A program made the position numbers and the translations under genes. Positions 20,066-32,972 of a stretch of 37,677 bases of DNA are shown piece by piece (within the stretch, counting starts at the first letter, position 1; each line of letters begins with the position of its first letter). Where the stretch lies: the NCBI GenBank assembly GCA_015501075.1, contig JADNYJ010000313.1, positions 1 through 37,677 on the forward strand. Direction: 5' to 3'. The notes below the pieces were generated by a model. The model was given only the letters and a program-made list of their open reading frames with translations. It was not told where the DNA came from and searched no databases. Source of the stretch: Gymnopilus junonius. Taxonomy: Eukaryota; Basidiomycota; Agaricomycetes; Agaricales; Galerinaceae.

Positions 20066-23000
20066 AATATGCTTGGTAGGAGAAAGGCTGCTCGATTGGT
20101 CGATGAGGAAGCCTCTTATACTTCTTCGCAACTTCCTCTTTCTTTTCCTACCCAAGGTGTGTCCCATTTGACAACTCAACATTAGCAGTGATGTTGCTGG
20201 AAATAGGACGAATGCTCATATTGTCGCTCAATTCCTGGGATTCGGTTACTCTTTGGCTGTCTCTCGACGACCCTGCGAAAAGGTTTATCATATTCGAATT
20301 CGACAGTCTTTGCATGGAATCCAGGGTAAAAAGGTCAGTGTCTTGTCTTTACATTTCATGCTTGACATGATCCAGCTACTCGTTGTTGACGTGCTTACCC
20401 CATGTCACTTCATTTGACATAGCGAGGAACGTTAACAAAGTCAGCAAAAGGAGCTGATAGGTTTTTTATTTCATAGGTTGGAGGACCACGATACGGAAAA
20501 GAACAGGGAGCCATGACACTACTCTCCAGACCAATTTTTGTCATCTCTAGAGGACCGTCACCTTTGCGCCGCAGCTCTTCACCGTGAGTAATTGCCAACG
20601 CCAACACCCACGCCCATGACACCGGACAGCTTGACGCAGACAGATGGGATGTGAGACTTGCGGTGAAGGTGAGGTAGGAAGGGGTGAAGTGACCGGGAAT
20701 AGTACCAGGGGAACAGAAAAAGAGGAGGGTCGAATTGAAGCGCTAAGACTAGTGTTGGGTCCTACGCTGACCGTTGAAGGTTCAGAAGCTTTGAAGGAAG
20801 GAGCCGGAAGGAGGACGCCAGTTGAGGTTGACTATAGGAGGGCCCTCGGTCAAAGCTTCCTGTGCTAGTGGTAGGAAACCCTCAAAGCCACCCGAATTCC
20901 CAACGTGCCTAGCTCATGCAAAAGGTGATGAATAGACAATGGTGGTCTCGAGCTACTGAACATTTTCGAGTTTGCAGGTCGAGCGATGAATCTAGGAAGA
21001 AAGCACGGTAGTATGGGCCTGTGTTAATGTAGACAAGGTCGTTAGCTACAGAACACGTAGATAAGAGGAGGAGGCATACGAAATTACAATAAGATTCCCG
21101 CAGTAAGACGTAGTGACAAAACATATGTCGACTGCAGAAACTGCGCCGATAAATGAAGACGAACATAACCTGCAGAACTAGATATGAGCACCACACATAT
21201 AATGAGCTCTCGAAAAGAATGCACCTATTCAGAACCGGATGTTACTCTAACAAATACTTAATCAAAACTCGATCCTGGCACGGAACCGCAGTAGCCGTAA
21301 TGTAGGTTAAATAAGATGATAGTCAAGGTAAGGCAGTTAGTAAACTAGAGCGTTAGCCCATAAAAACAGGGAGTGTCATAATCAATGAGACGGTTGTGAG
21401 TTGGGCTCGGACAATGGACATCGGCGAGCATCAGGCGGCATTCTGTGATTATTTAATCATGATCCGGTTTCCCGCGCTGTGACGGTTCTTATTTCTCTTT
21501 TTCTCATCCCTCCTTTGCGTCTTCCTCTAACGATACATCGTCTCTGGCTTGAATGGTTGATTCTGGCTACGCATTCTGTAATTTTACATCCTGGAAGAAT
21601 TCTGAGCCTTATTCTGTCCTTGGATTTGGAGTTTGGATAGCTGCTCGCGTAATTTTTTGGACTGAGAACTGACTCTGAAATGGTATGTACGTAGTTTCGG
21701 AGAGCTCTTCATACTCTGGGTGCACGAAATACTAAGGCTTGACTCAGCAGTACATCTTTTTATTTCTGTGCTGCTTCAAGATCTGGTCAACATGTTGCTG
21801 GTCTGTGAGTCTTGCTGGAGTTTTGTACGTTCGTGCTGACCTTGCTCTCCAGTCATTCTGCAAATATCTACTATCAAGCCTCATCACCTCAGAGAATTAG
21901 TTCGAGTCTCGGTTCTTAACATTATAGCCAGGGTGCTGCTGTCGACCGACCTTATCATCTCATGCTCAACCATTGTGTAAGTTTTGTTCGCTTTTTGCAA
22001 CATCCTGTCCTCTAAATGACAACCTAAATTTCACCATGATTTTGGTCTTTCAGGACTTCATCAATCGCAGCGGAAATGTCTTGAGAATTGGAGTTGGAAT
22101 TCGTCGGCTAGCCGTCATATAACTCATATATAATGATGAGGGAATTGTCGAAAGGTTACAATATTGACGTTGCCGCGGTGTCTTCATAAGTCATATTCTT
22201 CTATCTTCATCCTTCTTCGGTTGCTGATTTTTTACGGTATTTGCTTCTGATTTCGTCCTCAAAAGTTTTGAAGCAAAATCATCGCGACTTCGTTCTAGAA
22301 CGTCAGTGGCGGTATATTTGTATTATGTCGAGATGTTCCATGACAATATTGCAGTTTAATGATATTATTGGTGAGTCAGAGATACTTCCCGAACCACTCA
22401 GTCATATACCCGGACTTCACGGAAGGACTGGTGCCACGGTACGTGAATGAAGTCTCGATGTGTTTGCAAGCTACGGAAAAGGAGGACAAACGTGTTCTGC
22501 CGGAATTTGGACATCCCGAGTGCTTACAATCGCAAAGCTAGTGACTTAGGGCCACACAGTACGTCTTCGATTATTTCAAGGGTCTTTTTACTCTAATCAT
22601 GTTATATGTAACCGATGTTCATTATTTTCCGGCTTCTCGCGCAAGCAATAAACTCATATCCTGGCTTCGTAATACATGTTCCATTGAGCGGTACGACATT
22701 TGTTCCATTGAACCCTTCTGGTCTTACACTGACATAACTTAGATCTCAGCTGTTGTTTCTCGTCCCGCCCACCTCGTATCTAATATTGAATACAAATCGA
22801 TTCCCAACTAACCCGGATCCCAAGATCATCCGTGCCTCATGCCTGATGCTCCAACGCCTCGATATCGTGACTTCGTTTGCACCTATGCGGGAGTAGGAGT
22901 ACGGCGAGTGTGAGGAGAAGTACAGTATTGGATTGAAGAGTATGGCCAATATTCCCAAGTTCACATTCTATTCGCTAGATAGCCCACGGTATCTTCAATT

Positions 23001-24488
23001 CCTCGACTGAGGATGACGGAGTGGCCCGAAATTTACCAGCATGTAACGTCATAAAAAACGTGTTACCGGTATCACAGCCGCAAAATATTAGGGCATTGGG
23101 ACGGAGGTTTAAGAGGGCCTATACGTCAGTGGATGAGAACTCAAGGAGACACTTACGCATCAGCTGCCCATTGTGATATCTTCCGACCTTCCGAATCAAT
23201 GCTCATGACTCTTTGACCCTCCAAGTTATCTTGAGCGGTCCTTATGGGTCTCGAATACCAGCTGTCTCCTAAATAAGGTCTACATAATATCCGGCTGATT
23301 GTCTGGTTCGATTTTTCGAAATTGGACTTTGATTAGCGCTTCTCGTCCTCCCCTGTAGACTCGTCTATGGAACTCCGTATTGCCTTCGCTCTTCTGCCCC
23401 TCTCTACGTCATTTTACCTTTGCATAAAATTTCACTTTACTTATTTCCGTAACCCTTTCTCAGACTCCAAGTCAACATAAGTTTTGTGTTGCCCCTGAAT
23501 CTGGAATCACAGTCTTACTTCAACCTCTCTTCTCGAGTCTATAGGCCAACGACTTTAGAACGGACACATCTTTCCTTCAACGTTATCATAAATTCGAGTT
23601 CACACACCGTCTAAAATTTCAAGCCTCATGCTGCCTCATGGTAAGAGTCTCTGGAGGGTTTGATAACTATCACACTTGGCTTTTTCGAACAGATATCATT
23701 TTTAACATAGATAGACTAGCAAGAGATAAAGGTACGTGTTTGATAGACTGCCGAAATGAAATTGTGGCAGTGATCATCCTTCTCACCCAGTAACAGCGAA
23801 TTTAGTAAGGTTGTCTCGTCTTTTATTTTACGTGTATAATCTTGTGGCCGGAAAATCCATTTGGTCAGCGCTCTGTTACTGGCACGAGTAGAAGTTCGAC
23901 AGCGCGTGAAGATCAAGGTTTTGAGATACCCTGTGTGCTTCTGATCTTACCTGCAAAGGTGACGACATCGACGTAAATAGCTCTTCAGCCCAACATGACC
24001 ATTGCGCGAAGAGTAGGCCATTTTTTCATATTAGTGGAAGACATCTTATGTTTGCTGCGGAGAATAGGAGATTAAAGAGACGAACTTACATTCTGGAGTT
24101 ACATATAGGAAGTTTGTAAACAAATCTTCAAGAAGATTCGCATACGACCGATTTCTACCCTGAAAAATTTTTCACGTAAGTAAGAGACATCAAGGCAGTT
24201 TCGACTTGAATTGCGCATTGTAAATTGAGATTTGAACGGAGAAAGTCTACCCTCTGCCCAGGACTTGTGACATAACTCCAATTTACGGTATTGGCAAACC
24301 GGCTGATCGTCTCACCTCAAGGAGCGTACATAAAGCATCCTCTTGGACAGTGGCAATCTTCAATCCCCTGCCTCGCTCCTCCTCAAGAGTTCTTTGTACA
24401 CCACTACACGCTCCATGACTTCTTGTATGCTGCTTTAACTTTCGCGATATTGCTCATTCAATTAACATGTCCCATTTATTCGCCAGCT
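20066..24488. other. 4.4-kb gene-poor stretch
   Basis: Apart from the promoter at its left end, I see no gene, RNA gene or intact mobile element. Open frames are short and unbiased. The part at 21410-21900 shares short blocks in the same order with 16050-16850, which suggests diverged copies of a noncoding repeat. The last few hundred bases upstream of the F-box-like gene may hold its 5' exon or leader. Confidence 0.5.
20085..20125 (-). promoter_or_regulatory. CCAAT and TATA-like boxes of the cysteine-rich protein gene
   Basis: On the minus strand, GTATAAGAGG lies about 50 nt before the start codon and GACCAATCGAG lies between them near 20090-20100. The TATA-like box and its distance fit a fungal core promoter. 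Confidence 0.45.
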
Positions 24489-25904
24489 ATGATGAATGCT
24501 CTTTGCGAACCCAACATCCTTATCGCTGTCTTTCTGACCATGTGCTGCGAGCCCGTTACAATTCCGATCCTGCCTACGGATCCTCATATTCGTCTTCTTC
24601 ATGTGTGCCAAGTCTGGCGCGATGTCATGCTCTCTCTTCCAGGCATCTGGGACAGTTATAGTTTCTCCGCATGTTTTCTCCACCAGCCACATCTCCAGAT
24701 TGACGCTTTACACTTCATCATTGGCTGGAGCGGCTCAAATACACTTACCTTTTTATTTCCCAACACCATCGACATTGCAGACCATATGACCTTGAAGGAT
24801 AATCTGTTCGGTAGTGGTCAAATCAGTATCGTCGATGACATTGTCAGCCCCTATATCGACCGTATCAAATTTATTCGGTGCCTTCTCAATGGCAATGAAA
24901 ACCGAAAATTCCTCCTCGGGATACAGAAGGGCGCCTTCTCATCATTGGAAGGATTTGATATTACATTCATTAATACCCTCACACACCCTTACTCGGCCTT
25001 CACGTCTCAAGATATCTCCAACGTTCAGACGTTTGCATCCCTTCCACGTCTTAGGAATATTACCTGTCGGATCTTCAATGGTATAAGCCCACTCGAACTC
25101 AACTTACCGTATTCGAATTTGACATCATTAGACCTGGATACCTCCCCAATTTCTCCTGGCGTCTTTTTCCGCATCATGGATTTGTCACGCGGTTCTCTCA
25201 TTGACGCCCATTTCTACGTCGACTTCCATATTGATCTTATCGACTGGTTATTCACACGCACTCACTCCCGCTACACCGCACCAGTCGTTATGTCCTGTCT
25301 TTCCATTTTTCATCTCCTTCTCATCAATTCCAGTGCCGATCCCGATTTCATCCTCAAGTTCCGGATTCCTCTCATTCAAGATCTGTGCGTCGAACGTGCA
25401 GAGAAAGTCTTGCCATTTAAGTGGGACTTGCACCAGTACACTGCGTTACTGTCATCGTCGGCAGGGTTGCTGAAAAAACTACGTCTATCTAGTTTCGCCT
25501 TAGAAAACTCCTCATTCTTCCATGGTAATGGTTTATTTTGCCTCTCGACACCATCCGACGACGTGGAGGCATTGTTCAGCGTAATTCCTCGGCTCACAGA
25601 TCTTCAACTGTCGATTGGAACTGGCATACATGGAATTACATTCGGAAAGATTGCGAGATGCGAGCTACTTCCCCAGTTGACTACAATAAACTTGACCGCT
25701 AATATCGATCCTCTTCCGGTATTCGAGATGCTCAAAACGCGCAAAGCCTTGGCGACATCTTCTATCGAACATCTGTCCTTGACCTTGCCGTCAACCTCTC
25801 CCGATAGAGCAAAAGATTCCAAAAAGGAGATGAAATCTCTAGGTTCTGTCGAAGAATATGAGTTGCTATACTTCCCATCGTGCAATATTTGCGATAGAAA
25901 TTAG
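24489..25904 (+). CDS. F-box-like protein, Agaricomycete type, about 471 aa
   Basis: One long open frame; the start is set at ATG 24489 (MMNALCEPNILIAVFLTMCC). The frame is open further upstream but has no nearby ATG, so a 5' exon is possible. Residues 8-55 fit the F-box-like pattern of mushroom proteins: NILIAVFLTM, then DPHIRLLHVCQVWRDVML and SLPGIWDSY, the last two being the very common 'VC..WR.....P.LW' signature. The remainder alternates leucine-rich strands (LTSLDLDTSPI, LLKKLRLSSFAL, LTDLQLSIGTG, LTTINLTANID, IEHLSLTLPS), consistent with an irregular leucine-rich repeat domain. Expected role: substrate adaptor of an SCF ubiquitin ligase; such genes occur in large, fast-evolving families. 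The target is unknown. No frameshift is seen. Confidence 0.82.
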   Translation: MMNALCEPNILIAVFLTMCCEPVTIPILPTDPHIRLLHVCQVWRDVMLSLPGIWDSYSFSACFLHQPHLQIDALHFIIGWSGSNTLTFLFPNTIDIADHMTLKDNLFGSGQISIVDDIVSPYIDRIKFIRCLLNGNENRKFLLGIQKGAFSSLEGFDITFINTLTHPYSAFTSQDISNVQTFASLPRLRNITCRIFNGISPLELNLPYSNLTSLDLDTSPISPGVFFRIMDLSRGSLIDAHFYVDFHIDLIDWLFTRTHSRYTAPVVMSCLSIFHLLLINSSADPDFILKFRIPLIQDLCVERAEKVLPFKWDLHQYTALLSSSAGLLKKLRLSSFALENSSFFHGNGLFCLSTPSDDVEALFSVIPRLTDLQLSIGTGIHGITFGKIARCELLPQLTTINLTANIDPLPVFEMLKTRKALATSSIEHLSLTLPSTSPDRAKDSKKEMKSLGSVEEYELLYFPSCNICDRN

Positions 25905-28412
25905 CCGGCACTTTATCAATCGACTCTTCGTGTTTGCGCCTTGAGCCTTGAGTATCTTTACTTCTTGATAACATTCACCTACTTCGTATATTGGTTCCAT
26001 CATCTCTTTTCATTCATTTACGTTTTTCCCATTTACTTTAGCAAAATATCCCTCGTTTGTTACATGTATCGCTGACAGGAGCATTGTAAATAGTCCTTAG
26101 ACGCCTGCCGAAATATTACAGTCGTTCATTACACTAAACATTGAGCCAATATGTCCTCACAAAACTTGCATCTCGTCTGCGACTACAATGCTCCTCTAGC
26201 TATTTATTTCGACGGCCCCATTGAAGAAATGGAAATTCTGGAGCCTAGGGAGGGCGGGAGCGAGGCTTAAAAAAGCTTCTAGAGAGTTCACTACAATCAG
26301 AACGAGAACGAGAATGAGAACGGGAATTTGTCTTGGCTCGAGGCATCCGCGAAGAAGGATCAGGCGGAATTGAGACCGGAGCACCTGCATAAGTTGACGA
26401 AAAACCACGAAGGCCTGAAAGTGCAGTCAGCGTGAGCTATTATCGTAGCGGATGTGTCCACAAATGGGCCAAGGGAGGTAGGAGGAAGGTCCTGAGACAT
26501 AAGTCGACGTGCCTATGGTATGTCATGACTTGTTATAGATTCCTGTACGAGTCAATAATATGGAAGGAGATGATAAAGCGTGAGTCTGGACGTTGGGGGT
26601 ATAGGCAAGGGCGAAAGCTAGGCGTGGAAGGGGAGACTCCTCACAAAACAGAATCAGGCGTTCACAACGACCGATGTGATCTGTAACTGCTGATAGGCGT
26701 CAAGACCAGTGGGGCGGAAGAAGATAATTAAGATAAACGCATACCTGCGGACGCGGAAGAGCAATTAGCTTCGAGGGGTGGTAACAACCCCATGGCACAG
26801 CAGACATGGTGGGGCTGAGCACTGCATCCACCATCGTCCCAGTCGGCTCTGACTAGGACTGTGTTGAGCAACGACTAGCGAGTTTGAAGAACGTTCAAGT
26901 GACGCGTGACGAGTTACATCTCACAGTCACCTCCCTCCTCTTGCTAAGCACTCGCCCTTGCCTCTCTGAATCTCCAATCCTTTCTTTCCTCCACTTCTAC
27001 TGCTAGTGTGCGCCCCACTCTCTCAGCTCCGTCCCATCCGTAACGGTAATGGTCTCTTCCGGAAATACAGTCCATGTCTCCCATTTCCACCATCGAAATT
27101 CAAAGTTCTAACATATTCAGCCGCGAACCGGATGGAAGTTTAAAGCCTTCCTATTTTGAGATGATGATTATGAGATGAGCGTGGCACGTCAAGTTTCGAG
27201 TTGAATTAAGATCCTGAAGGCCTTTGAAAGTTGCTGTGGAGTCGTACAGTTGTATCAGGCGACGTGGTGACGTTACGGGTGGCTGCCTGCGGGAGTCCGA
27301 ACCTGGTAGCTTTGACTGGAAGTCTGAAAAGCTGCAGAATGACACGCGAAGGACCAGCTTTGCAAGCAGCAGTAGCAGCAGTGGTGGTGGTGATGGTGGT
27401 ACCCCATCCACCCTTCGTTGTGGTACATTGCTGCTCAGATCTACGGCTAGAGGAAACTTAAGTTCGACAGCCATGACGATGTGAGAGTGAGTTGTGGGTC
27501 GGTACAATTATACGAATAGCGATATCGATCGGGGGGTGGATGCGGGGAAGAGGTGGGCGAGATGTGGGATGCTGCAGGGGGGTGCGGGGAAAGGGAGACT
27601 CGGCTCTTCATCGTCCTGGATATATGCACTGGTTGCTCCACTACCGGAACCGTTGCTGATAACACGTAACGCGTAGCCCTTTCTCCACCCATCATATGCT
27701 ATAAGCCACATTTTGTAGTTGCGGCACCGCCCAAGCTACAATTCAACTTGACGTAGCAGACACCCGTCCAACCTCAACTCAACCACGTAGTCGCCGCTAA
27801 GTTCGAGGATGTTCCGCCAGTTCTACAGTCCACTTCCGGCCAATATGAGTAGTCCCGCGTACAGGTCCACATTCCGTTGACGTTCACAACCACAGTCAAG
27901 CCGCAGTCTGAAGCAGTTGACGGGATAGAGATCGATCCCCGAGAGGCTCCCATTCCTCATCTTCAGCGCTCAGCGCTCATCTTCCGCTTCTCGTGTCAAC
28001 CTGGGGGCTTTAAGGTGGAGATGACGGCGGCGACGGTGTGGAGGAGATGGAGGAGATGGTCACGCTATGATACAGACACAGACGGAGACGGAGGCAGAAG
28101 GTCAACCAGGCCCATGTACACGATCACGACCAAAGTTGTCCTTCCAACTTCAAGTGTTGAGTTTGAGTTTTGAGTTTAAGGGTGTCAAGCACGTAGAGAG
28201 CCATCCACGACAGCCTCATCTTCATCCTCATCTTCGTCGCTCAGCTCCTTCCGGTCGACCCTGGGGCTTGAGGGGATGCTGGAGCTGTGGTGCTGGCGCT
28301 GACGCTGTGTGAAGACGGAGACGGAAGTCAGACTGGAGAGCCTGAAACCTGAAGCCGAAAAGCCATCCAGCAGCTGGCTTCCAGCTGTATGCATTCCTCA
28401 TGCTGTCCATAT
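25905..28412. other. 2.5-kb gene-poor stretch
   Basis: No gene can be supported. The part at 27960-28110 and the part at 28205-28330 share the order CCTCATCTTC...GCTCAGC...CCTGGGGGCTT-like blocks and G-rich tails, suggesting an imperfect duplication. Frames here are Arg/Ser/Pro-rich by composition. GTGGTGGTGATGGTGGT at 27383 is a short simple repeat. Confidence 0.45.
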
Positions 28413-28690
28413 TCAGGGTGGCGTAAGATTTTCACGCCTGTAAAGGATCTGCGGGTTAGTATCGTTGAGATGAATAGTATTAAGCCGTAGGACGCACCTT
28501 CGTTTCCTCTCGAGTCCCTCGTCTCGTAAAGTTACTGTCGCATTTGAAGCCGACAGACGGTCGCACATGTTGGAAAAAAGCTTGGTGGAGCCATGGTACT
28601 GATCGCAGAGGAGCAAAGGGCGGAATTCGTCATGGGCATTGAAGACAGAGAGCAAGGCAGCGTTAATGTCGGAGGCTCAGACAAGCGGCG
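28413..28690 (-). pseudogene. Orphan 3' end of a minus-strand gene with a canonical intron
   Basis: An open segment (28690-28498) encodes DINAALLSVFNAHDEFRPLL, then YHGSTKLFSNMCDRLSASNA, and ends GLERKR. It is followed by a 60-nt intron with donor GTGCGT, a perfect TACTAAC branch site and acceptor TTTACAG, and a short last exon (28437-28413) giving RENLTPP and stop. The intron argues strongly that this was coding. A stop lies just upstream in frame at about 28692, and no good exon continues it, so it is either a truncated gene or the last exons of a gene whose 5' part was lost to the transposon region on the right. The family is not recognised. Confidence 0.42.
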
Positions 28691-29040
28691 TGTTCATCGT
28701 TGATGATGATGAGCTCGTATTTGATCGTGTGCGGCAAAGACCTCTACCTTCTGTCGGAAACCTGCGGAGTGCATTATAATTTCGTGGGATTATTAACGCG
28801 GCAATTGCCATTATAAGGGCCTTGCAATCTGGGCGGCACGGTTATATGCGGCGATGCGGCCTTACAAATATAGACGGGATAAGATAATTCCCATAGGGAG
28901 TTGTAATGCTGTCATCTCATCAGTGAATTAATGACACGCCGCGACGTTATCGATCTTCGAAAGATGAGTGGTTTTGGAACAATGTTCTCAACTTCCCCAC
29001 CTGCCTTCTCAGCCCTCTTCGACTCATTGCACCATCTACG
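28691..29040. other. Spacer left of the Plavaka copy
   Basis: AT-rich sequence expected to contain the left end of the transposon. I searched by eye for CACT(A/G) ends mirrored on the right side and found no convincing pair. Confidence 0.4.
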
Positions 29041-32000
29041 ATGCCGAAAGCTAAAGAAGCGAAGGAAAAGAAAGCACCCGACTCTCAGCAAAAAAGAGGA
29101 AATGCCGACATTGTGAAAAACTCGTTCTCAACTCGAGTCATCGAGGAACATGAAAACTCCTGCTCATCTAAGCAAGAGATCTCTCAAGGTTTTGAGGAGC
29201 TGGCGCAAACATTCAGTATGCTCCCATTTTGTGACTGGCATCCCTTGTAGTTTGACGGATTATTTGATCAGAATATCCAGATGCACAGCCTAGTTTGTCG
29301 ACCGGGTTCGTTGATGAGAGCAACTTTGCAGAGGGTCTATTAGGTGGGTTAACATTAGTTTTCAACCACAAAATCTTCTTCGTTCTGAATCTGTCGGTCC
29401 ATTTCAATGATATCAGGGTCTTCCAGAAGGCGTCTCCGATGTCGGCGGTCAGTATTATTGTCCCAAGAGCCTGAGGCTACAATGATGCCATCAGATGCAG
29501 GTAAGTTTGACATCGTTTAATATGTTTGAGCCTCAATGATGTTTTCTTATCTTTTATTATCCTATAGGATCAATGGACCTGGATCCAGGTGCATATCCAC
29601 CTGACGCCGATGCCCCACAGCCCAACTGGATGCCACAGATTGATGACATCAAAGTTGAATATCATCCCAAATCGCACCGCCCAACAAAATTTTACCACCT
29701 TGATGACTATGCGGCGCAGGAAGGCCGCCCTGCTGAAGAACCAGTCACTGATCAAGAACCTTGGAAACCCTTTCGTACCCGTCTGGATTTTGAGATTGCG
29801 GAACTCATGTTAGACTCACATTTGAATGTGGGGCAATCATCAGTTCTTCTCTCTCTCATTCGAAAAGCCATTGCGCAGCCGGCTGATTTTACACTTTCCA
29901 GTACAGATGAATTGGAAAAGTTTTGGACTGCTGCACGTGAAACCCGGGGCACTGGTGTAAGTATTGCATCTATTATTTGAATTTTCGTAGTTCATATTCT
30001 AGAATTGAACAAGTTTGAGCATAAATCGGTCAAAGTCGACTATAAGGCAGAGGAGATTGAGTTCCAGGTCTCAACACGTCCGATATGGAGCTGGATAGAG
30101 GACATCGTAGATAATGGTAATATTGTCCCTCTATTTAAATGGGATGCAGAGCGTCGCTACAGGTACAATGGCTCAAAATGGGAGAGGTTTATTAACGAGC
30201 CCTGCACAGCAGATGACTGGTGGAATATTCAAGTAAGTTCTCGATAAACTGAACAGATACCCAACATGATGTTGTCTTTGGCAGTCGGCTCTCCCAGATA
30301 ATGCCTCCCCAGTCTTCATAATTATTTATGCAGATAAAAGTCGCTTATCATCATTTGGGACTGCAAAGGGATATCCTGTCTTCGGCAGTGCGCAAACCTT
30401 CCAGCTGACATTCGCAATGGCAAGGGGACCGGGGGTGGGCGCCTTGTCGGATGGCTACCCATAGTAAGTTTCAGACAGTCTACTTAGTTTCTTTGGCATC
30501 TGAGAGTACAAATTTTGCACCAGGTAACAGAAGATGCTGGTGAGACTAGAAAGAAAGGCTATGTAAATTTCAAGCACATTGTGTGGCACAAGTCGCTATA
30601 TGAAATTTTGGACTCCATTTGGTTGCACGGCAAAACAGGGTTTTTAAAAACTTGTGGGGACAATATAGCGAGGTGGCTCTGGCCTATCATATTAATATTA
30701 TCTGCAGACTACGAAGAGCAGTAAGCTGATTTGTTATAATTATATGTACTGCTCAAACTGATTGAAAATGTTCTTTGCTTACTAGGTGCATAATGACATT
30801 GATTCATGGTCTTGGGAGCAATGGGCCATGTCCGGTTTGCCTTGTTCCTCCAGATGAGCTTGCAGACCTGTCTAAGACATTCAACCTACGGACAAAAGAA
30901 AATATGATGAAAATATACAAACAAGCACAAGAACTTAATGCAACAGATAAGGAAGAACTGCTCAAAATATATGGTCTTCGAGATGTTGAGGTACATCTGA
31001 ATAATATACATTGACCTACCATTAGTGCTAAATTTTGCTTAGAATGTTTTTGGGACTTTAAATATTGTGATCCTTATCAAGCAACATCTTGGGATGGGCT
31101 TCATGCACATGATAGCGGCCTTTTCGGGGCTCACATCCTGCCAGAGTTGAAGTGCTTGGTTGATGTCCTGGGAAAGGAATATGCGAAGTTACTAGACACT
31201 CAGTAATTTTACCCCTCCTTTGCCTATCATCCAGTTAATGATGTGAATGTCAAAGGGTTGATAAAACACCACGATGGAGTGGCCTCAATCATTTCCGTGA
31301 GGTGATGAAAATGGACTTCACAGATGGAGGAAAGTTTAGCGATATTGCAAAGGTGAGTTACTCCCTTGCAATCACTTGGGCTATATATCATCAGGTCTCT
31401 GACCAAACTTTACTACAGCTTGTCTTATTTGCTGCCTATAATATTCTAACAAAGGATGAGTCTCCTGAGGGCTATGCCATCCTCCAACTTCTCCGCAGTT
31501 ATCTGGAGCTCCACATGTACACCTCACTTTCACTTCACTCTGAGTCTACCATTGAAGCTGGTGAGAAAGCTCTTCTTGCATTTGAAATTGCTCGTCAGGT
31601 AACTTCACTTCATATTAATTTGGACCTGTGATAATTGAATGATGCTTCTAGGAATATTCCAGGGTTTCACCAACGAAAAACTGGCACTTTATCAAGGCCC
31701 ATAGTCATAAGCAGTCTTCAATGACATTATGCGCAAGGGAGTTACTCGGAATTTCAGCACGAAACCTAATGAGAAGGCACATTCCCCGCTTAAGGACTTT
31801 TATCAGCTTATGACAAACTTCAAAAATTTCGGAGTTCAGGTGTGCTTCTTATTTCTAATATACTGATTTATCCATGATGGTATTAATTACTGGAGACAGA
31901 TCCTAAAGCTGAATGAAAAGGATGTTATATCAACAATGATTCGGGAGCAGATTACCATTTTAGATGAGCTTGCACATCGAAAGCTGGAAGAAGAGGTGAA

Positions 32001-32721
32001 CAACAGCACAAGAAAGCATCACTTGATTGGAACAGAACACGTTTCTCTCAGTTCTGCTTTGGCACCATGCACGGTTGAGTTCATCGAGACAAAGTTAGGA
32101 CCAGGAGACAATGCCTTTAAAGATTTCCGAAAGCCTCGGAAAAGGGCTCACATCAATATTCTGCACCCGAATCGATGTGGGTTTATATGATGAGGTGAAC
32201 ATTTTTTATCCTTGATTTTAGATAGGTAATCATTTTGACTTTGCAGGTCTCTCCGTATCAAGCCCTTCATGTCAGCTATGAGTCCGTGGTTTCCTGGGGC
32301 ATCACTACTGATATAGTGCGCGCACATCCAAATTTCTACAACAGCCCTCGCTATGACTGTGTTTTAGTTGATGCAGGGCAAGGAAAACATTTCTTCGCCC
32401 GCCTACTTTATATATTTGGCATATTTGTGGAGAGCGAAGTCCAGTACTTGGCTCTGATTCTCCCATTTGATGTGCCAATACCTCGGATAGAGCAGCCGCG
32501 GGGTGATCAAGATCTACAATTTACTCGAGTAGAGGACGACCCCGATCCAAGGCAACTTTTATTCATATTGAATCTATTGTCCGCGGAGCTCTTTTAATAC
32601 CCGCACATGACAGCCAAGAGTACGGTGACGAGTTTCTGGTCTTTGACCAGTTGGATGAGGATTTTTGGATGAGGATGAAATCCCTTCAGTTGGCTGTATC
32701 ATTGAATTTGTAGGATTAGCA
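29041..32721 (+). pseudogene. Plavaka-type (CACTA-like) transposase, decayed copy with several introns
   Basis: Pieces in order match the Plavaka transposase layout. First is an N-terminal CxxC...H...C finger near 29085-29165 (KCRHCEK in one frame, FSTRVIEEHENSC in another). At 29577-29960 comes PFRTRLDFEIAELML. At 30005-30235 is STRPIWSWIEDIVDNGNIVP. At 30285-30385 is PVFIIIYADKSRLSSFGTAK with a probable catalytic Asp, then WDGLHAHDSGLFGAHILPEL (31092-31151) and WSGLNHFREVMKMDF near 31270-31320. Next are KNWHFIKAHSHK, NEKAHSPLKDFYQLMTNFKN, VSYESVVSW and FYNSPRYDCVLVDAG. Breaks: a frameshift in the finger, a frameshift after GYPVF (about 30383), a TAA at 31204-31206, a frameshift near 32165, and a frameshift near 32535. 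Many introns keep GT..AG ends. The copy is inactive. Confidence 0.85.
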
Positions 32722-32972
32722 AGGATACCTCTATAAATTAATTTTTTATCTTGAGCTAGGCCAATGTAGGAGGTTCTCTCCTACCCCACAGTCGTTTGCA
32801 ATCAGTAGTCGGTCTGAGCACGTAAATGAATTCGAGAACTAATTTACATAATAATATTAAAAACATTGCTTAACGAAGACAACCAAGGGTATATACCCAT
32901 TACCCCATACAAAGAAAACACGCGAATAGCCGCCATCTCGCCTTTGCGGGGGGCGGCGAAATGAACGATATC
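32722..32972. other. Spacer between transposase pseudogene and GC-rich repeats
   Basis: AT-rich. It contains the short palindromes TAGGAG-TTCT-CTCCTA near 32767 and GGGTATATACCC near 32887. Possibly the right end of the Plavaka copy; no terminal repeat could be matched. Confidence 0.35.

Noticed and set aside
27224..27507. Overlapping frames on both strands near 27.2-27.5 kb
   Set aside because: Driven by a GTGGTGGTGATGG-type simple repeat; there is no coding bias outside it.
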